DNA of 64,000 nucleotides from Onstottus_B arcticum (GCA_038040485.1 JBBPIE010000002.1:124001-188000); one strand, 5' to 3'. Counted from the first letter of the stretch, positions 42,076 to 51,373 are shown. Numbers and translations are program-made. Notes: generated from the sequence alone by a model not told the origin.

Positions 42076-44493
42076 ATGGAGACAATGATCAAAGACTTGC
42101 GATACGGCGCGCGAATGCTGGCGAAGAAGCCCGGGTTCACTCTGATCGCAATGATCACACTGGCCCTGGGCATCGGCGCGAACACCGCGATCTTCAGCGT
42201 TATCAACGCGGTGCTCCTTCGCTCATTGCCCTTTCCTGAGCCTGATCGTCTGGTCGTACTGGCGGAGAAGGACCGCAACAGCGATCGAATGGGCGCTGCG
42301 TATCCGAACTACCAGGACTGGCGCGCGCGGGCGCAATCGTTCGAGGCGATGGCGGGGTTTCGCTCCCAGACTTTTAATCTGACGGGAGTGGACAAATCTG
42401 CACGGTTGCAAGGCCGCACCGTCAACTGGAATTTCTTTCAAGTGCTTGGCGTGCAGCCGGCACTCGGCCGAACCTTCGTCGAACAGGATGATCGGGTTGG
42501 AGCGGCCCCGACGGCCGTGATCAGTCACGGTTTGTGGCAAGAACGGTTTGGCAGCGATCCCGCGCTCATTGGGAAGCAAGTCAGGCTGGATGGCGACCTG
42601 TTCACGATGCTCGGTGTTCTGCCGGCCGATTTTGAGCTCTTCCGCCGGGTCGATGTCTACGTGCCTCTGGGGCTATTTCTGACCCCGCAGTTCGGCCTGC
42701 TGGATCGCGGCAACCATTTCGGATTGAACGTGATGGCGCGGCTGAAAACCGGAGTCGGCGTCGAGCAGGCGCGAGCGGAGCTCGAAACGCTTGCTGCTGA
42801 TCTCGAACGCGAATATCCAAACACCAACAGCGGCAACGGCGCGTTGGCGCAAGAGCTCAGCGACCGATACTCCGAGGATATCCGCCCGGCTCTGCTTGTG
42901 CTGCTCACGGCGGTCGGGTTGGTGCTACTGATCGCTTGTGTGAACATCGCCAATCTGTTGCTGGTGCGCGCCGCGGAGCGACAGAAAGAGATCGCAATCC
43001 GGCTCGCGCTCGGCGCGAGTCGAGCGCGCATTGTTCGGCAACTGCTCAGCGAGAGCTTGCTGATCGCGTTGCTGGGCGGAGTGGCGGGGCTGTTGATCGG
43101 AGTGTGGATGAAGGACGGCCTTCTCGCGCTTGCGCCGCAGACTGTCCCCCGTCTCAATGAAGTCAGGCTGGACAGCGTGGTTCTGGTATTCACGTTGTGT
43201 GTTTCGGTGTTGACCGGATTGCTATTCGGTCTGCTTCCGGCGTGGCATGCCTCGCGCAGCGATCTGAACACGAGTTTGAAAGAGGGCGGACGGTCGAGCG
43301 GCGGCTCGTCGCGCGAAGGGATGCGCAAGTTTCTGCTCGTAGCTGAAGTTGGATTGTCGCTGGTGCTGCTGAGTGGCGCCGGGTTGATGCTGCGCACCGT
43401 CTTTCATTTGACGAGTATGAATCCGGGCTTCAACGCGGAGAAGCTATTGACGGTGCAGTTCGCGCTTCCTGCAAAGGCATACGATCAGCCGCGCCGCCGG
43501 ATCTTCTACGACGAGTGTCTGGCCAGGGTGCAGGCCTTGCCAGGCGTGCGATCCGCGTCGATGACATTGTCGCTGCCGATCGATGGGTCTAATTGGAACT
43601 CGGTTTTTATAGTGGGTGACCAGCCAGTCCCGGCTCGCGCTGAATTGCCGAGTTCAGCGTTCACACCGGTCAGCGCGAATTACTTCGAGACTATGGGTAT
43701 GCGGCTGGTTAAGGGCCGCGCATTCACCGACGCTGACACTGAGAAGTCATCGGCTGTGACGGTGATCAACGAGACGATGGCGCGCCGGTTCTGGTCCGAT
43801 GAAGACCCAATCGGCAAACGGTTGAAACAGGGCTGGCCGGAAAACAAAACGCCGTGGCGCGAAGTGGTAGGCGTGGTCGCTGATGTCAAACTGAACGGTG
43901 TCGATCAGGAAACGCCGCTTCAAGCTTATCTTCCTCTCGCGCAGGAGTCAGCAGGCGGGTTGGGTCTGGTCGTGCGCACTGAAGGCGCTCCGATGCATTT
44001 GGCGGCAACCATCGAGCAGACGATCAACGAGATCGACAAAGACCTGCCGGTTTTCAACGCGCGATCGATGGATCAACTGCTGGACAGCGCGATTGCCCGG
44101 CAGCGATTGACGATGGTGCTCCTGACTGGATTCGCGGTGGTAGCCCTGCTACTGGCGGCTGTTGGAATCTATGGTGTGGTCTCGTATTCAGTTAGCCAGC
44201 GCACGCGGGAGATCGGCATCCGCATGGCACTGGGAGCGCAAGCCCGCGACGTGATGAAGTTGGTCGCCGGTCAGGGAATGATGCTGGCATTGATTGGCGT
44301 GTTGATTGGATTGGGAGCGTCGTTGGCGTTGACCCGGTTGATGAAGAGCTTGCTGTTTGGGGTCAGCGCAACCGACCCGTTGACGTTTGCGGCGATCTCG
44401 TTGCTGCTTGCGGGCGTGGCGCTGGCCGCTTGTTACCTGCCGGCTCGCCGTGCTACGAAAGTCGATCCGATGGTTGCGCTGAGATACGAATGA
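42076..44493 (+). CDS. ADOP-family permease, copy 8
   Basis: An 805-residue permease. I use the ATG at 42076 (METMIKDLRYGARML); a TTG directly before it is also in frame. The ribosome-binding site is GGGGGGTGA. Block 1 VLLIACVNIANLLLVR (Val for Ala), block 2 GVVSYSVSQRTREIGIRMALGAQ, C-terminus KVDPMVALRYE. It is the last of the array; the serine hydrolase gene follows after another palindrome. Confidence 0.9.
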   Translation: METMIKDLRYGARMLAKKPGFTLIAMITLALGIGANTAIFSVINAVLLRSLPFPEPDRLVVLAEKDRNSDRMGAAYPNYQDWRARAQSFEAMAGFRSQTFNLTGVDKSARLQGRTVNWNFFQVLGVQPALGRTFVEQDDRVGAAPTAVISHGLWQERFGSDPALIGKQVRLDGDLFTMLGVLPADFELFRRVDVYVPLGLFLTPQFGLLDRGNHFGLNVMARLKTGVGVEQARAELETLAADLEREYPNTNSGNGALAQELSDRYSEDIRPALLVLLTAVGLVLLIACVNIANLLLVRAAERQKEIAIRLALGASRARIVRQLLSESLLIALLGGVAGLLIGVWMKDGLLALAPQTVPRLNEVRLDSVVLVFTLCVSVLTGLLFGLLPAWHASRSDLNTSLKEGGRSSGGSSREGMRKFLLVAEVGLSLVLLSGAGLMLRTVFHLTSMNPGFNAEKLLTVQFALPAKAYDQPRRRIFYDECLARVQALPGVRSASMTLSLPIDGSNWNSVFIVGDQPVPARAELPSSAFTPVSANYFETMGMRLVKGRAFTDADTEKSSAVTVINETMARRFWSDEDPIGKRLKQGWPENKTPWREVVGVVADVKLNGVDQETPLQAYLPLAQESAGGLGLVVRTEGAPMHLAATIEQTINEIDKDLPVFNARSMDQLLDSAIARQRLTMVLLTGFAVVALLLAAVGIYGVVSYSVSQRTREIGIRMALGAQARDVMKLVAGQGMMLALIGVLIGLGASLALTRLMKSLLFGVSATDPLTFAAISLLLAGVALAACYLPARRATKVDPMVALRYE

Positions 44494-44496
44494 TGC

Positions 44497-44583
44497 GATT
44501 TTAGATTTTGGATTTTAGATTTTAGATTTTGGATTGCGAGACCGTGCATTCGCCTCCTCAATCCAAAATCCAAAATCCAAAAT
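44497..44583. repeat. heptamer palindrome, GATTTTG type, copy 5
   Basis: Left arm 44497-44535, right arm 44560-44583. It lies between ADOP copy 8 and the serine hydrolase gene, again starting 4 nt after the ADOP stop. Confidence 0.88.
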
Positions 44584-44609
44584 AGTCGACAACTGCTTGG
44601 AGCGAAACG

Positions 44610-46148
44610 ATGAGAGCCGATTTGAGATTCCTGTTGAGCGGAGCTTGCTCGGTCACTCTGTTCGTTCTCGGTCTCTTCGTCGGTGCAACCCTCGCGCAGC
44701 AGATCACCCAGCCAACCAATCGAGCTAACAAGCCGCTGCAATCAACCGCGAAGTTGCCGCGGGTCATAGCCGGACTCGAAACCACCATTCCCCGGTTGAT
44801 GAAAGACGCTGATGTGCCGGGACTCTCGATAGCACTTGTGCGAAACGGAGAACTCGCCTGGCATCACGGCTTCGGCGTTAAGAACGCAAAGACCAAGGAG
44901 CCAGTCACTGACGATACGGTGTTCGAAGCCGCCTCGCTCAGCAAGCCCGTCTTTGCCTACGCTGTGATGAAGTTGGTTGAGAGCGGCAAACTGGATCTGG
45001 ACAAGCCGCTGAACCAATATCTTCCGGGCGACTACGACGTCGGCCCCGACCCGAGACTTGCCGCGATCACAGCGCGGCGCGTTATGTCGCACACGACCGG
45101 ATTTCCAAACTGGCGCGGAGGCGACAGCAAGCTGAAGATATACTTCACGCCCGGAGAAAAGTTCAGCTACTCGGGCGAGGGCTTTGTTTATCTCTCGCGG
45201 GTCGTGGAGCACATAACCGGCAAGCAGTTTGACGACTTCATGAAGGAGTATGTCTTCGACCCTCTGGCAATGACCAACAGCAGCTATGTGTGGCAGCCCA
45301 GGTTCGACAAGCTGAAAGCTTCGAGACACAACTCGTTGGGCGAGCCAACCTTTGATATCAAGCCTCAGCGCGCAAACGCAGCCGCCAGTCTGCAGACAAC
45401 CGCGCAGGACTACGGGCGGTTCATCGCGGCTGTTTTGAAAGGCGCTGGACTAAAACAGGAAACGCGGAAGCAGATGCTCACGCCCCAGATCAAAGTCGAC
45501 GAAGGCGGCACGAACACGACGACTCGTCCGGCCGATAAGCTGTCGCGGTCGATCTCGTGGGGGCTGGGCTGGGGTTTGCAAACGACAGCCGATGGACTGT
45601 CGTTCTGGCACTGGGGCGACAACGGCGACACCAAAGCGTACGTGGTGGTTCTCGAGAAACAAAAACTCGGCGTGGTCGTTTTCACGGACGGAGCGAACGG
45701 CCTGTCGATCATGCCTGAGATCATCGCCGAGGCAGTCGGAGGACAGCAGCCCGCGCTTGCGTGGCTGAAGTATGAGTCCTACAACTCACCCGCCAGATTG
45801 CTCTTGAAGAACATCTTCGCCAACGGCTCCGAGGTTGCGCTGCGAGATTATCGCGCGTGGCGTAAGGGTCGCGCGGCCGGCGAGGTCGTTACCGAAACTC
45901 AGATGAATCGAATTGGCTACACTCTGCTCGGGTCGAAACGCGTGAAGGATGGGATTGAAGTCTTCAAGCTGAACGCCCAGGATTTTCCGCAGTCGTGGAA
46001 CACCTATGACAGCCTCGGCGAAGCTTATCTTGCCGACGCCAACAAAGAGCTAGCGATCAAGAATTATCAGCGGTCTGTTGAGCTGAACCCGAACAACGCG
46101 GGCGGCATCGACGCGTTGAAGAAGTTGCGCGAGAACCAGAAGGATTAA
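44610..46148 (+). CDS. Class C beta-lactamase/DD-peptidase-like serine hydrolase with TPR tail
   Basis: A 512-residue exported protein. The signal peptide (about 1-30) ends near VGATLAQ. The beta-lactamase-fold domain (about 45-390) carries S109-L-S-K112 (nucleophile and general base), the Tyr motif KFSYSGEGF with Y187, and HWGDNG in the KTG position near 333. The C-terminal about 110 residues hold at least one tetratricopeptide repeat (SWNTYDSLGEAYLADANKELAIKNYQRSVELNP, cited for its TPR landmarks SLGEAYL and AIKNYQRSVELNP). Related proteins are esterases or peptidoglycan hydrolases; resistance to beta-lactams cannot be inferred. Confidence 0.87.
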   Translation: MRADLRFLLSGACSVTLFVLGLFVGATLAQQITQPTNRANKPLQSTAKLPRVIAGLETTIPRLMKDADVPGLSIALVRNGELAWHHGFGVKNAKTKEPVTDDTVFEAASLSKPVFAYAVMKLVESGKLDLDKPLNQYLPGDYDVGPDPRLAAITARRVMSHTTGFPNWRGGDSKLKIYFTPGEKFSYSGEGFVYLSRVVEHITGKQFDDFMKEYVFDPLAMTNSSYVWQPRFDKLKASRHNSLGEPTFDIKPQRANAAASLQTTAQDYGRFIAAVLKGAGLKQETRKQMLTPQIKVDEGGTNTTTRPADKLSRSISWGLGWGLQTTADGLSFWHWGDNGDTKAYVVVLEKQKLGVVVFTDGANGLSIMPEIIAEAVGGQQPALAWLKYESYNSPARLLLKNIFANGSEVALRDYRAWRKGRAAGEVVTETQMNRIGYTLLGSKRVKDGIEVFKLNAQDFPQSWNTYDSLGEAYLADANKELAIKNYQRSVELNPNNAGGIDALKKLRENQKD

Positions 46149-46198
46149 GCGTCCTAACTTCGGTAATAACATATTTGACTCCGCCTAGCCCGATATTC

Positions 46199-46336
46199 CG
46201 ATATCTTGATGAACAGAGTTTTAGATTTAACACTCGCAAAGGAACTAATGCCGATCGGTTCGTGAAAGCGGCTGCTGCCCTTACCGGCAAGCGCCTGACC
46301 TATCTCGAACTGACCGGCTATAAAACGAGTCACTGA
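46199..46336 (+). pseudogene. C-terminal remnant of an IS1595-type transposase
   Basis: A 45-codon open stretch ending in TGA encodes RYLDEQSFRFNTRKG, ADRFVKAAAALTGKRLTYLEL, the typical C-terminus of IS1595/ISxO2-like DDE transposases (YLDEFxFRFNRR ... GKRLTYxxL). No upstream transposase sequence or terminal repeat is recognisable. The rest of 46149-46512 has no gene. Confidence 0.6.
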
Positions 46337-46512
46337 GCGGCCACGCCAAAAGCGGAGCAAACGGGACAAATAATGTACTTCTGGCGTTTCCTGCTTTCAC
46401 GAAACATCCCCTGTTAGGATTCCTCTCGCATTGGCCTCGATTTCGTACTATGATGAGCGGCGCTTTGGTGTTGCAAGACAGGAGCGTAGTACAATCATAG
46501 AGGATAGCCAAT

Positions 46513-46821
46513 GTGCCCATTCGTGGATTCGAGACCGCTGCCGAACGCGCCGACCATTTTCAGCGGCATGTCACTCGAGCGCACGAGTTCGACTTCGCTG
46601 ATGAGATAGAGTATGAAGCGGCAGCCATTGAATTCATGAACAAGGTGCCAGATGGCGTAAGAATCGAAGAGGATGTCAGGGCAAGGGACGGAACAATCAT
46701 TCGGTTCGATTGCACCACAAATGAGATTTGCTTTGTCCACGCCGATGGATTTGTTGGAACTTTTTACAGAGTGAGATGCGCAGACCCCTATGCCTATTTT
46801 GAGAGAGTGTGCGAGAGGTAA
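46513..46821 (+). CDS. Small toxin-domain-like protein of unknown activity
   Basis: A 102-residue protein with GTG start (AGAGGAT upstream). The pattern HFQRHVTRAHEFDFADEIEYEAAAIEFM, then DGTIIRFDCTTNEICFV and GTFYRVRCADPYAYF (quoted for FxxHV, IRFDxxTNE and GTFYR) recalls small domains found as C-terminal modules of polymorphic toxins or stand-alone phage/TA proteins, where RFDxxTNEF and a terminal TYFKP-like strand recur. I cannot assign an enzymatic activity. It lies 6 bp upstream of a CPCC zinc-ribbon gene, a common neighbour of such toxins, and the trio 46513-47659 looks like one transcript. Confidence 0.4.
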   Translation: MPIRGFETAAERADHFQRHVTRAHEFDFADEIEYEAAAIEFMNKVPDGVRIEEDVRARDGTIIRFDCTTNEICFVHADGFVGTFYRVRCADPYAYFERVCER

Positions 46822-46827
46822 TTAGCT

Positions 46828-47205
46828 ATGTTTATGTGTCCAGTTTGCGGCTACGACAGAATGCTCCGCCCTCCGGCGGTTGGCTATATTTGCCCGTGCT
46901 GTGGCGTTGAGTTTGAGGTTGACGACTACGAGCTAAGCCACGAAGAGCTACGAAGATTATGGATAGCGAGAGGACGACATTGGTTTAGCCATGCGACCCC
47001 GCCCCCTCCTGGCTGGAACGCGCTTCTGCAACTTGAACGTGCTGGATACGGCAACCTATACGAGCTGACCGGCGGACCGATACAGACCGAGAGCGTGCAA
47101 AGCGGTCAAATGGTTTGCTCAAGTGCCACCAGTAACGCGCGAGCACAGTTATCCTTCGTCAGTTCAGCCGGTTCTCGTGTTGTAGGTGTAGCTGCTGGGA
47201 TCTGA
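46828..47205 (+). CDS. CPCC-family cysteine-rich zinc-ribbon protein (immunity-like)
   Basis: A 125-residue protein with MCPVCGYDRM near the start and YICPCCGVEFEVDD at about 30-42, i.e. two Cys pairs (CPVC, CPCC) forming a zinc ribbon. ARGRHWFSHATPPPPGWN follows. CPCC-type proteins are often found as putative immunity or antitoxin partners of small toxins. The C-terminal about 40 residues (Ser/Ala-rich) are not part of the family and may be unstructured. The gene is 6 bp after the toxin-like gene and 1 bp before the DUF6941-like gene. Confidence 0.6.
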   Translation: MFMCPVCGYDRMLRPPAVGYICPCCGVEFEVDDYELSHEELRRLWIARGRHWFSHATPPPPGWNALLQLERAGYGNLYELTGGPIQTESVQSGQMVCSSATSNARAQLSFVSSAGSRVVGVAAGI

Positions 47206-47206
47206 G

Positions 47207-47659
47207 ATGCCGAAACTTCTGTATTTCATACCATGCGAGCGCGTGATTGTCAGCCGAGAAGGGCCGCTGTCCCTCATTACCGTCGTCGAAGGTCTGAAAC
47301 TTCAAATCCCGGCAGAAGAGTTCGGCGCTTTGCCAGATGATGCGATTTCGCCGGTGACTTGGAATGTTGTTGCGAAGTGGATGCGTGAGGATAACGAGGA
47401 GCCTCAACACTGGGAACAGCGGGTACAAATCGTCACGCCAAACGGTAGAGTCTCAACAAATTCGATTACAGCTTTTGACCTGGTCAATAATGTGAGTATG
47501 CGCAATCTCCTTCAAGTGAATGGAATTCCTATTAAGCCCTTGGGGCAAGGGAATGTGGTGCTCTCCTTGCGACAATCGGGAGGTGATGACGCCGCGTGGC
47601 AGGTGATCGCTACTTATCCTATCGTCATTGCGAACCATCCTCCGAATCCTGAAGAATGA
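47207..47659 (+). CDS. DUF6941-like protein of unknown function
   Basis: A 150-residue soluble protein. Its beta-rich pattern (PKLLYFIPCERVIVSREGPLSLITVVEGL, then WNVVAKW, EQRVQIVTPNGR, NNLLQVNGIPI-like and GNVVLSLRQSGG strands) resembles the DUF6941 family, in which a protein-specific C2-like fold has been predicted. The assignment rests on general pattern only. One base separates it from the CPCC gene, which suggests translational coupling. Confidence 0.45.
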   Translation: MPKLLYFIPCERVIVSREGPLSLITVVEGLKLQIPAEEFGALPDDAISPVTWNVVAKWMREDNEEPQHWEQRVQIVTPNGRVSTNSITAFDLVNNVSMRNLLQVNGIPIKPLGQGNVVLSLRQSGGDDAAWQVIATYPIVIANHPPNPEE

Positions 47660-47671
47660 TATACTCTCGTT

Positions 47672-47828
47672 GTGAAAACCGAACCGGCCACAGAATCCGA
47701 CACGCGAACGCCTTACGAGAAACTTCATTCTCTAGCTAAGCGGTTAGTCGCGGTTCCGAAAGAAAGAGATTGACGCGAAGCAGGCTCAATATCGGCGGAC
47801 AAAGAAGACGGCAAAGAAGCGCGACTGA
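47672..47828 (+). pseudogene. Small antitoxin-like gene with a frameshift
   Basis: From GTG 47672 the frame encodes VKTEPATESDTRTPYEKLHSL and AKRLVAVPKERD before a TGA at 47771. Removing one A from the GAAAGAAAGAG run at about 47758-47768 restores a longer frame that ends EIDAKQAQYRRTKKTAKKRD at the TGA 47826-47828. The composite (about 53 residues: YEKLHSLAKRLVAVPKxEIDxK, basic tail) resembles a widespread family of small proteins with a YEKL-L-K-VPK-EID core. A one-base insertion or sequencing error is the simplest explanation. Confidence 0.45.
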
Positions 47829-47929
47829 CTGCTATCTCTTGTCTCTGACCATTGCCTGAATGCAGTGAGCAGAGTCAGGACACGAGCTTCAGCTTTGATT
47901 GTGCGGCCAGCCATCTTATATTTGACGGG

Positions 47930-50900
47930 ATGGATAGAACAGCCCTCGCACTTCTTCTCATCGTCCACATCGTGATGCCGGGCGCCTCCTGGCCGGCGCA
48001 ACGAGTCTCCCCACAAAAACGCCCGCCAACACGGCCGGCGCGAACTCAACCCAAGCCCCAAACGACACCTCCGGCAAAGGCAGCCGACAGACCCGAACTG
48101 GTGGTTCAGAGCGGGCACTCTGACAACATCCGCGCCGTTGCCTTCAGTCCCGACGGAAAGATCGTCGCTTCCGCCAGCTCGGACAAAACTGTGCGGCTTT
48201 GGGAACTTGAGACCGGCCGAATGCTTCGCGTGCTCGGTTATCATCGAGACAACGTCACCTCGATCGCCTTCAGCCCGGATGGAAAGACGATTGCCTCCGG
48301 GAGTCTGGACAAGACCGTCGCCGTTTGCGACGTCACAAGCGGGAGCTTGATCCGATCGCTCGAGGATCACACAGATGAAGTCAACGCGGTGGCCTTCAGT
48401 CCGGATGGCAAGGCGATCGCCTCCGCGAGCCGTGACCAGACAATAGACATATGGGAGGCGGCAACCGGTGAAGTGCTTGTCACGATCGAAGCTCCGGCTC
48501 AGGCTCGCGCCATCGCCTTCAGTCCCGACGGAAAGATCCTGGCCGCGGGCGGCGAGGATAAGACGCTGCGGCTCTGGCAGGTTAGCGACGGAACGTTGAT
48601 CCGAGGATTGGAAGGCCACTCCTCGGAGATTCGCGCTGTCGCGTTCAGCCCGATTGGGCAAGTCGTCGCGTCAGCCGGCGATGATAAGTCGATCAGACTT
48701 TGGAACGTCGAAACCGGCCTGGCGATCCGCACACTTCAGGGACATACGGGGCTGGTCTCGTCTGCCGCGTTCAGTCAGAACGGAGAACTCATCCTGTCGG
48801 GAAGCTACGACAAGACAATCAAAGTCTGGGATGTCAAAAGCGGCAAGACAATCACGACCATCGAGGGCGCAAGTGCCTCGATCACGTCCGTAGCCGTGAG
48901 CCCCGATGGCAGCACCGTCGCGGCCGGCGGTTATATGACGGTTGATCTGTGGAACACCCCGACGGGCAGGAAGATTCGCACGCTTGGAGGACACCTGTCC
49001 CCCATCCGCGCCGTCGCCTTCAGCGCGGATGCCAGGACGCTCGCCTTTGCGACCCGAAACAGCGTCAAGCTATGGGATGGAGCGTCCGGCGGATTGATAC
49101 ACACGCTGGACGGGCATTCATCTCCGGTAAATGCCGTTGCCTTCAGTCCGAACGGGAAGGTCGTGGCTTCCGCAAGCGTGGATCACACTATCAGGCTTTG
49201 GGATGTCGCAAGCGCCCGGACGATCCGGATTCTAACCGGCCACTTTTCAAATGCTACTTCGCTTGCCTTCAGCCCTGACGGCAAGCTCATAGCCACCGGG
49301 AGCATCGATAGGACAGTCAGGCTGTGGGACGTCGGGACCGGCAAACTTCTCAAAACCTTCGAAGGCCATGTCACTCTTATCAGCGCGGTTGTTTTCGCGC
49401 CGAACGGAAAAGTCGTTGCCTCGGCAAGCTACGACAATTCGATCAGGTTCTGGGACCTGGCGAGTGGCAAGTCGATCATCACCATCACCGGACAGGTGTC
49501 AGACGTGACAGGTCTTGCATACAGTCCCGACGGCAAAGTGCTCGCTGCATCCAGCCGGGACAAGACCGTCAGGTTATGGAACGCCGAGACTGGTGAATTG
49601 ATTCGCGCGCTTCAAGGTCACGCGTCCGACGTCTTCGCGGTCGCGTTCAGCCCGGATGGAAAGGTGCTGGCATCTGGCAGCTACGACAAGACGGTTCGGC
49701 TTTGGAATCCGGAGAGCGGCGAGTTGATTCGGGTTCTTGAAGGTCACAGCAGTCCGGTGGTCGGCCTCGCTTTCAGTTCCAATGGCAGGTTCATCGTTTC
49801 AGGGAGCGACGATGCAACTGCGAAGATTTGGTCGCCGGCCAATTCGCAGCCGCTCTGCACGCTGGTGAGTTTCAACGACGGCGATCAGTGGCTGGCTATC
49901 ACGCCTGGGGGTCTCTTTGACGGATCGCCCGAAGCGTGGAAATCGATTCTCTGGCGATTTGCGACTAACATGTTCGACGTAGCTCCGGTCGAAGCCTTCT
50001 TTAATGAGTTCTACTACCCAAGTCTCCTCGCAGACATCCTTGCGGGAAAGCGGCCGATCGCAACTCAGGACATAGCAAAAGTGGATCGGCGCCAGCTTCC
50101 AGTGAAACTCTCGCTAGCCGATGATCGAGCAACCCCCAATCAACCAATTGGCTCGCGAACCGTGAAGATAAGAGTTCAAGTTTCGGAAGCGCCGCCCGAT
50201 GCAAAGCATCCCGAAGCAAGCGGAGCCCGTGACGTCCGGCTGTTTAGAAACGGCTCTTTGATAAAGGCGTGGCGGGGAGACGTGCTCAACTCACAGCGAA
50301 GCGTGACGCTCGAACAAGACATCTCGATTGTCGCGGGTGAAAATCAGCTCACTGCCTACGCCTTCAACAAAGACAACATAAAAAGTGCAGACGATTCATT
50401 GTTACTCAATGGCAGCGAGCGGTTGAAGCGCAAAGGCGCACTCTACCTGCTGGTCGTTGGCATCAATGAATACGCCAACACCGGATACAACCTGAAGTTC
50501 GCAGTAGCCGACGCCCAGGAGTTTGGTGACACGCTTTTGCAAAAACAACGCAAGGTGGGAAACTTCTCGCGGATCGAATTGATTCCGCTCTTGAATCAGG
50601 ATGCAACCAAGGCAAACATTTTGGCTGCGCTCAGCAGACTTGCGGGCGCGAACAGTCAGGCGCCGCCGAACGCGCCCGAGGTCTTGAGCCGAATCAGCAC
50701 GGCCCAACCCGAAGACGCGGTGATCGTTTATTTCGCGGGCCACGGCACCGCGCAGAAAGCCAGGTTCTATTTGATACCTCACGATCTCGGTTACGACGGG
50801 CCGCTCGATCGCTTGGACGAACAGGGACTGAACTCATTGCTGGCGCACAGCATTTCGGACCGGGAGCTCGAGCAGGCTTTCGAGCACATCGACACAGGCG

Positions 50901-51373
50901 ACCTGCTGTTGGTGCTGGATGCGTGTAACAGCGGCCAGGCGTTGGAGTCGGAGGAAAAGCGGCGAGGCCCGATGAACTCAAAAGGTCTGGCGCAGCTTGC
51001 GTATGAAAAAGGGATTTACATTCTCACCGCGGCGCAAGCCTATCAGGCCGCGTTGGAAGCTGCCGAGTTGGGACATGGTTTCTTGACTTATGCTTTAGTG
51101 GAAGAAGGGCTGAAGACTGGGGCCGCTGATACCGAGCCGAAAGACCAGAAGATCCTTGTGCGCGAGTGGCTGGACTACGCGGTCGAGCGCGTGCCTGAGA
51201 TGCAAACTGCGGCGCTGCAAGGGAGTCGCGGGCTGAAGATCGTGTTCAAGCCAGGCGAAGAAAGCATCGCTGACCCGACGAAGCGGAACGTTCAGCGGCC
51301 TCGCGTGTTTTATCGGCGCGAAGTCGAATCGCGGCCTTTGGTTCTTGAGAAGGTGGAGCCGCCTGGCAAATAA
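47930..51373 (+). CDS. WD40 (14-repeat) and caspase-like (C14) fusion protein
   Basis: A 1147-residue protein. I chose the ATG at 47930 because it opens a signal peptide (MDRTALALLLIVHIVMPGAS); an earlier in-frame start exists at 47852. After a Pro-rich linker, 14 WD40 repeats (about 60-640) appear, enough for two seven-bladed propellers. Most have the AFSPDGKxxASxSxDKTVRLWD pattern; repeats 4 and 7 lack the GH dipeptide. A linker beta domain follows. The caspase domain (about 840-1080) has the catalytic His in VIVYFAGHGTA and Cys in LLVLDACNSG. Such sensor-propeller caspases are common in bacteria with complex signalling. Whether it is truly exported, as the N-terminus implies, is unknown. 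Confidence 0.9.
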   Translation: MDRTALALLLIVHIVMPGASWPAQRVSPQKRPPTRPARTQPKPQTTPPAKAADRPELVVQSGHSDNIRAVAFSPDGKIVASASSDKTVRLWELETGRMLRVLGYHRDNVTSIAFSPDGKTIASGSLDKTVAVCDVTSGSLIRSLEDHTDEVNAVAFSPDGKAIASASRDQTIDIWEAATGEVLVTIEAPAQARAIAFSPDGKILAAGGEDKTLRLWQVSDGTLIRGLEGHSSEIRAVAFSPIGQVVASAGDDKSIRLWNVETGLAIRTLQGHTGLVSSAAFSQNGELILSGSYDKTIKVWDVKSGKTITTIEGASASITSVAVSPDGSTVAAGGYMTVDLWNTPTGRKIRTLGGHLSPIRAVAFSADARTLAFATRNSVKLWDGASGGLIHTLDGHSSPVNAVAFSPNGKVVASASVDHTIRLWDVASARTIRILTGHFSNATSLAFSPDGKLIATGSIDRTVRLWDVGTGKLLKTFEGHVTLISAVVFAPNGKVVASASYDNSIRFWDLASGKSIITITGQVSDVTGLAYSPDGKVLAASSRDKTVRLWNAETGELIRALQGHASDVFAVAFSPDGKVLASGSYDKTVRLWNPESGELIRVLEGHSSPVVGLAFSSNGRFIVSGSDDATAKIWSPANSQPLCTLVSFNDGDQWLAITPGGLFDGSPEAWKSILWRFATNMFDVAPVEAFFNEFYYPSLLADILAGKRPIATQDIAKVDRRQLPVKLSLADDRATPNQPIGSRTVKIRVQVSEAPPDAKHPEASGARDVRLFRNGSLIKAWRGDVLNSQRSVTLEQDISIVAGENQLTAYAFNKDNIKSADDSLLLNGSERLKRKGALYLLVVGINEYANTGYNLKFAVADAQEFGDTLLQKQRKVGNFSRIELIPLLNQDATKANILAALSRLAGANSQAPPNAPEVLSRISTAQPEDAVIVYFAGHGTAQKARFYLIPHDLGYDGPLDRLDEQGLNSLLAHSISDRELEQAFEHIDTGDLLLVLDACNSGQALESEEKRRGPMNSKGLAQLAYEKGIYILTAAQAYQAALEAAELGHGFLTYALVEEGLKTGAADTEPKDQKILVREWLDYAVERVPEMQTAALQGSRGLKIVFKPGEESIADPTKRNVQRPRVFYRREVESRPLVLEKVEPPGK

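Noticed and set aside
18008..44493. MacAB-type ABC transporter operons
   Set aside because: No Walker A/ABC-signature protein or MacA-type adaptor lies in any gap; all eight genes are permease-only (ADOP).
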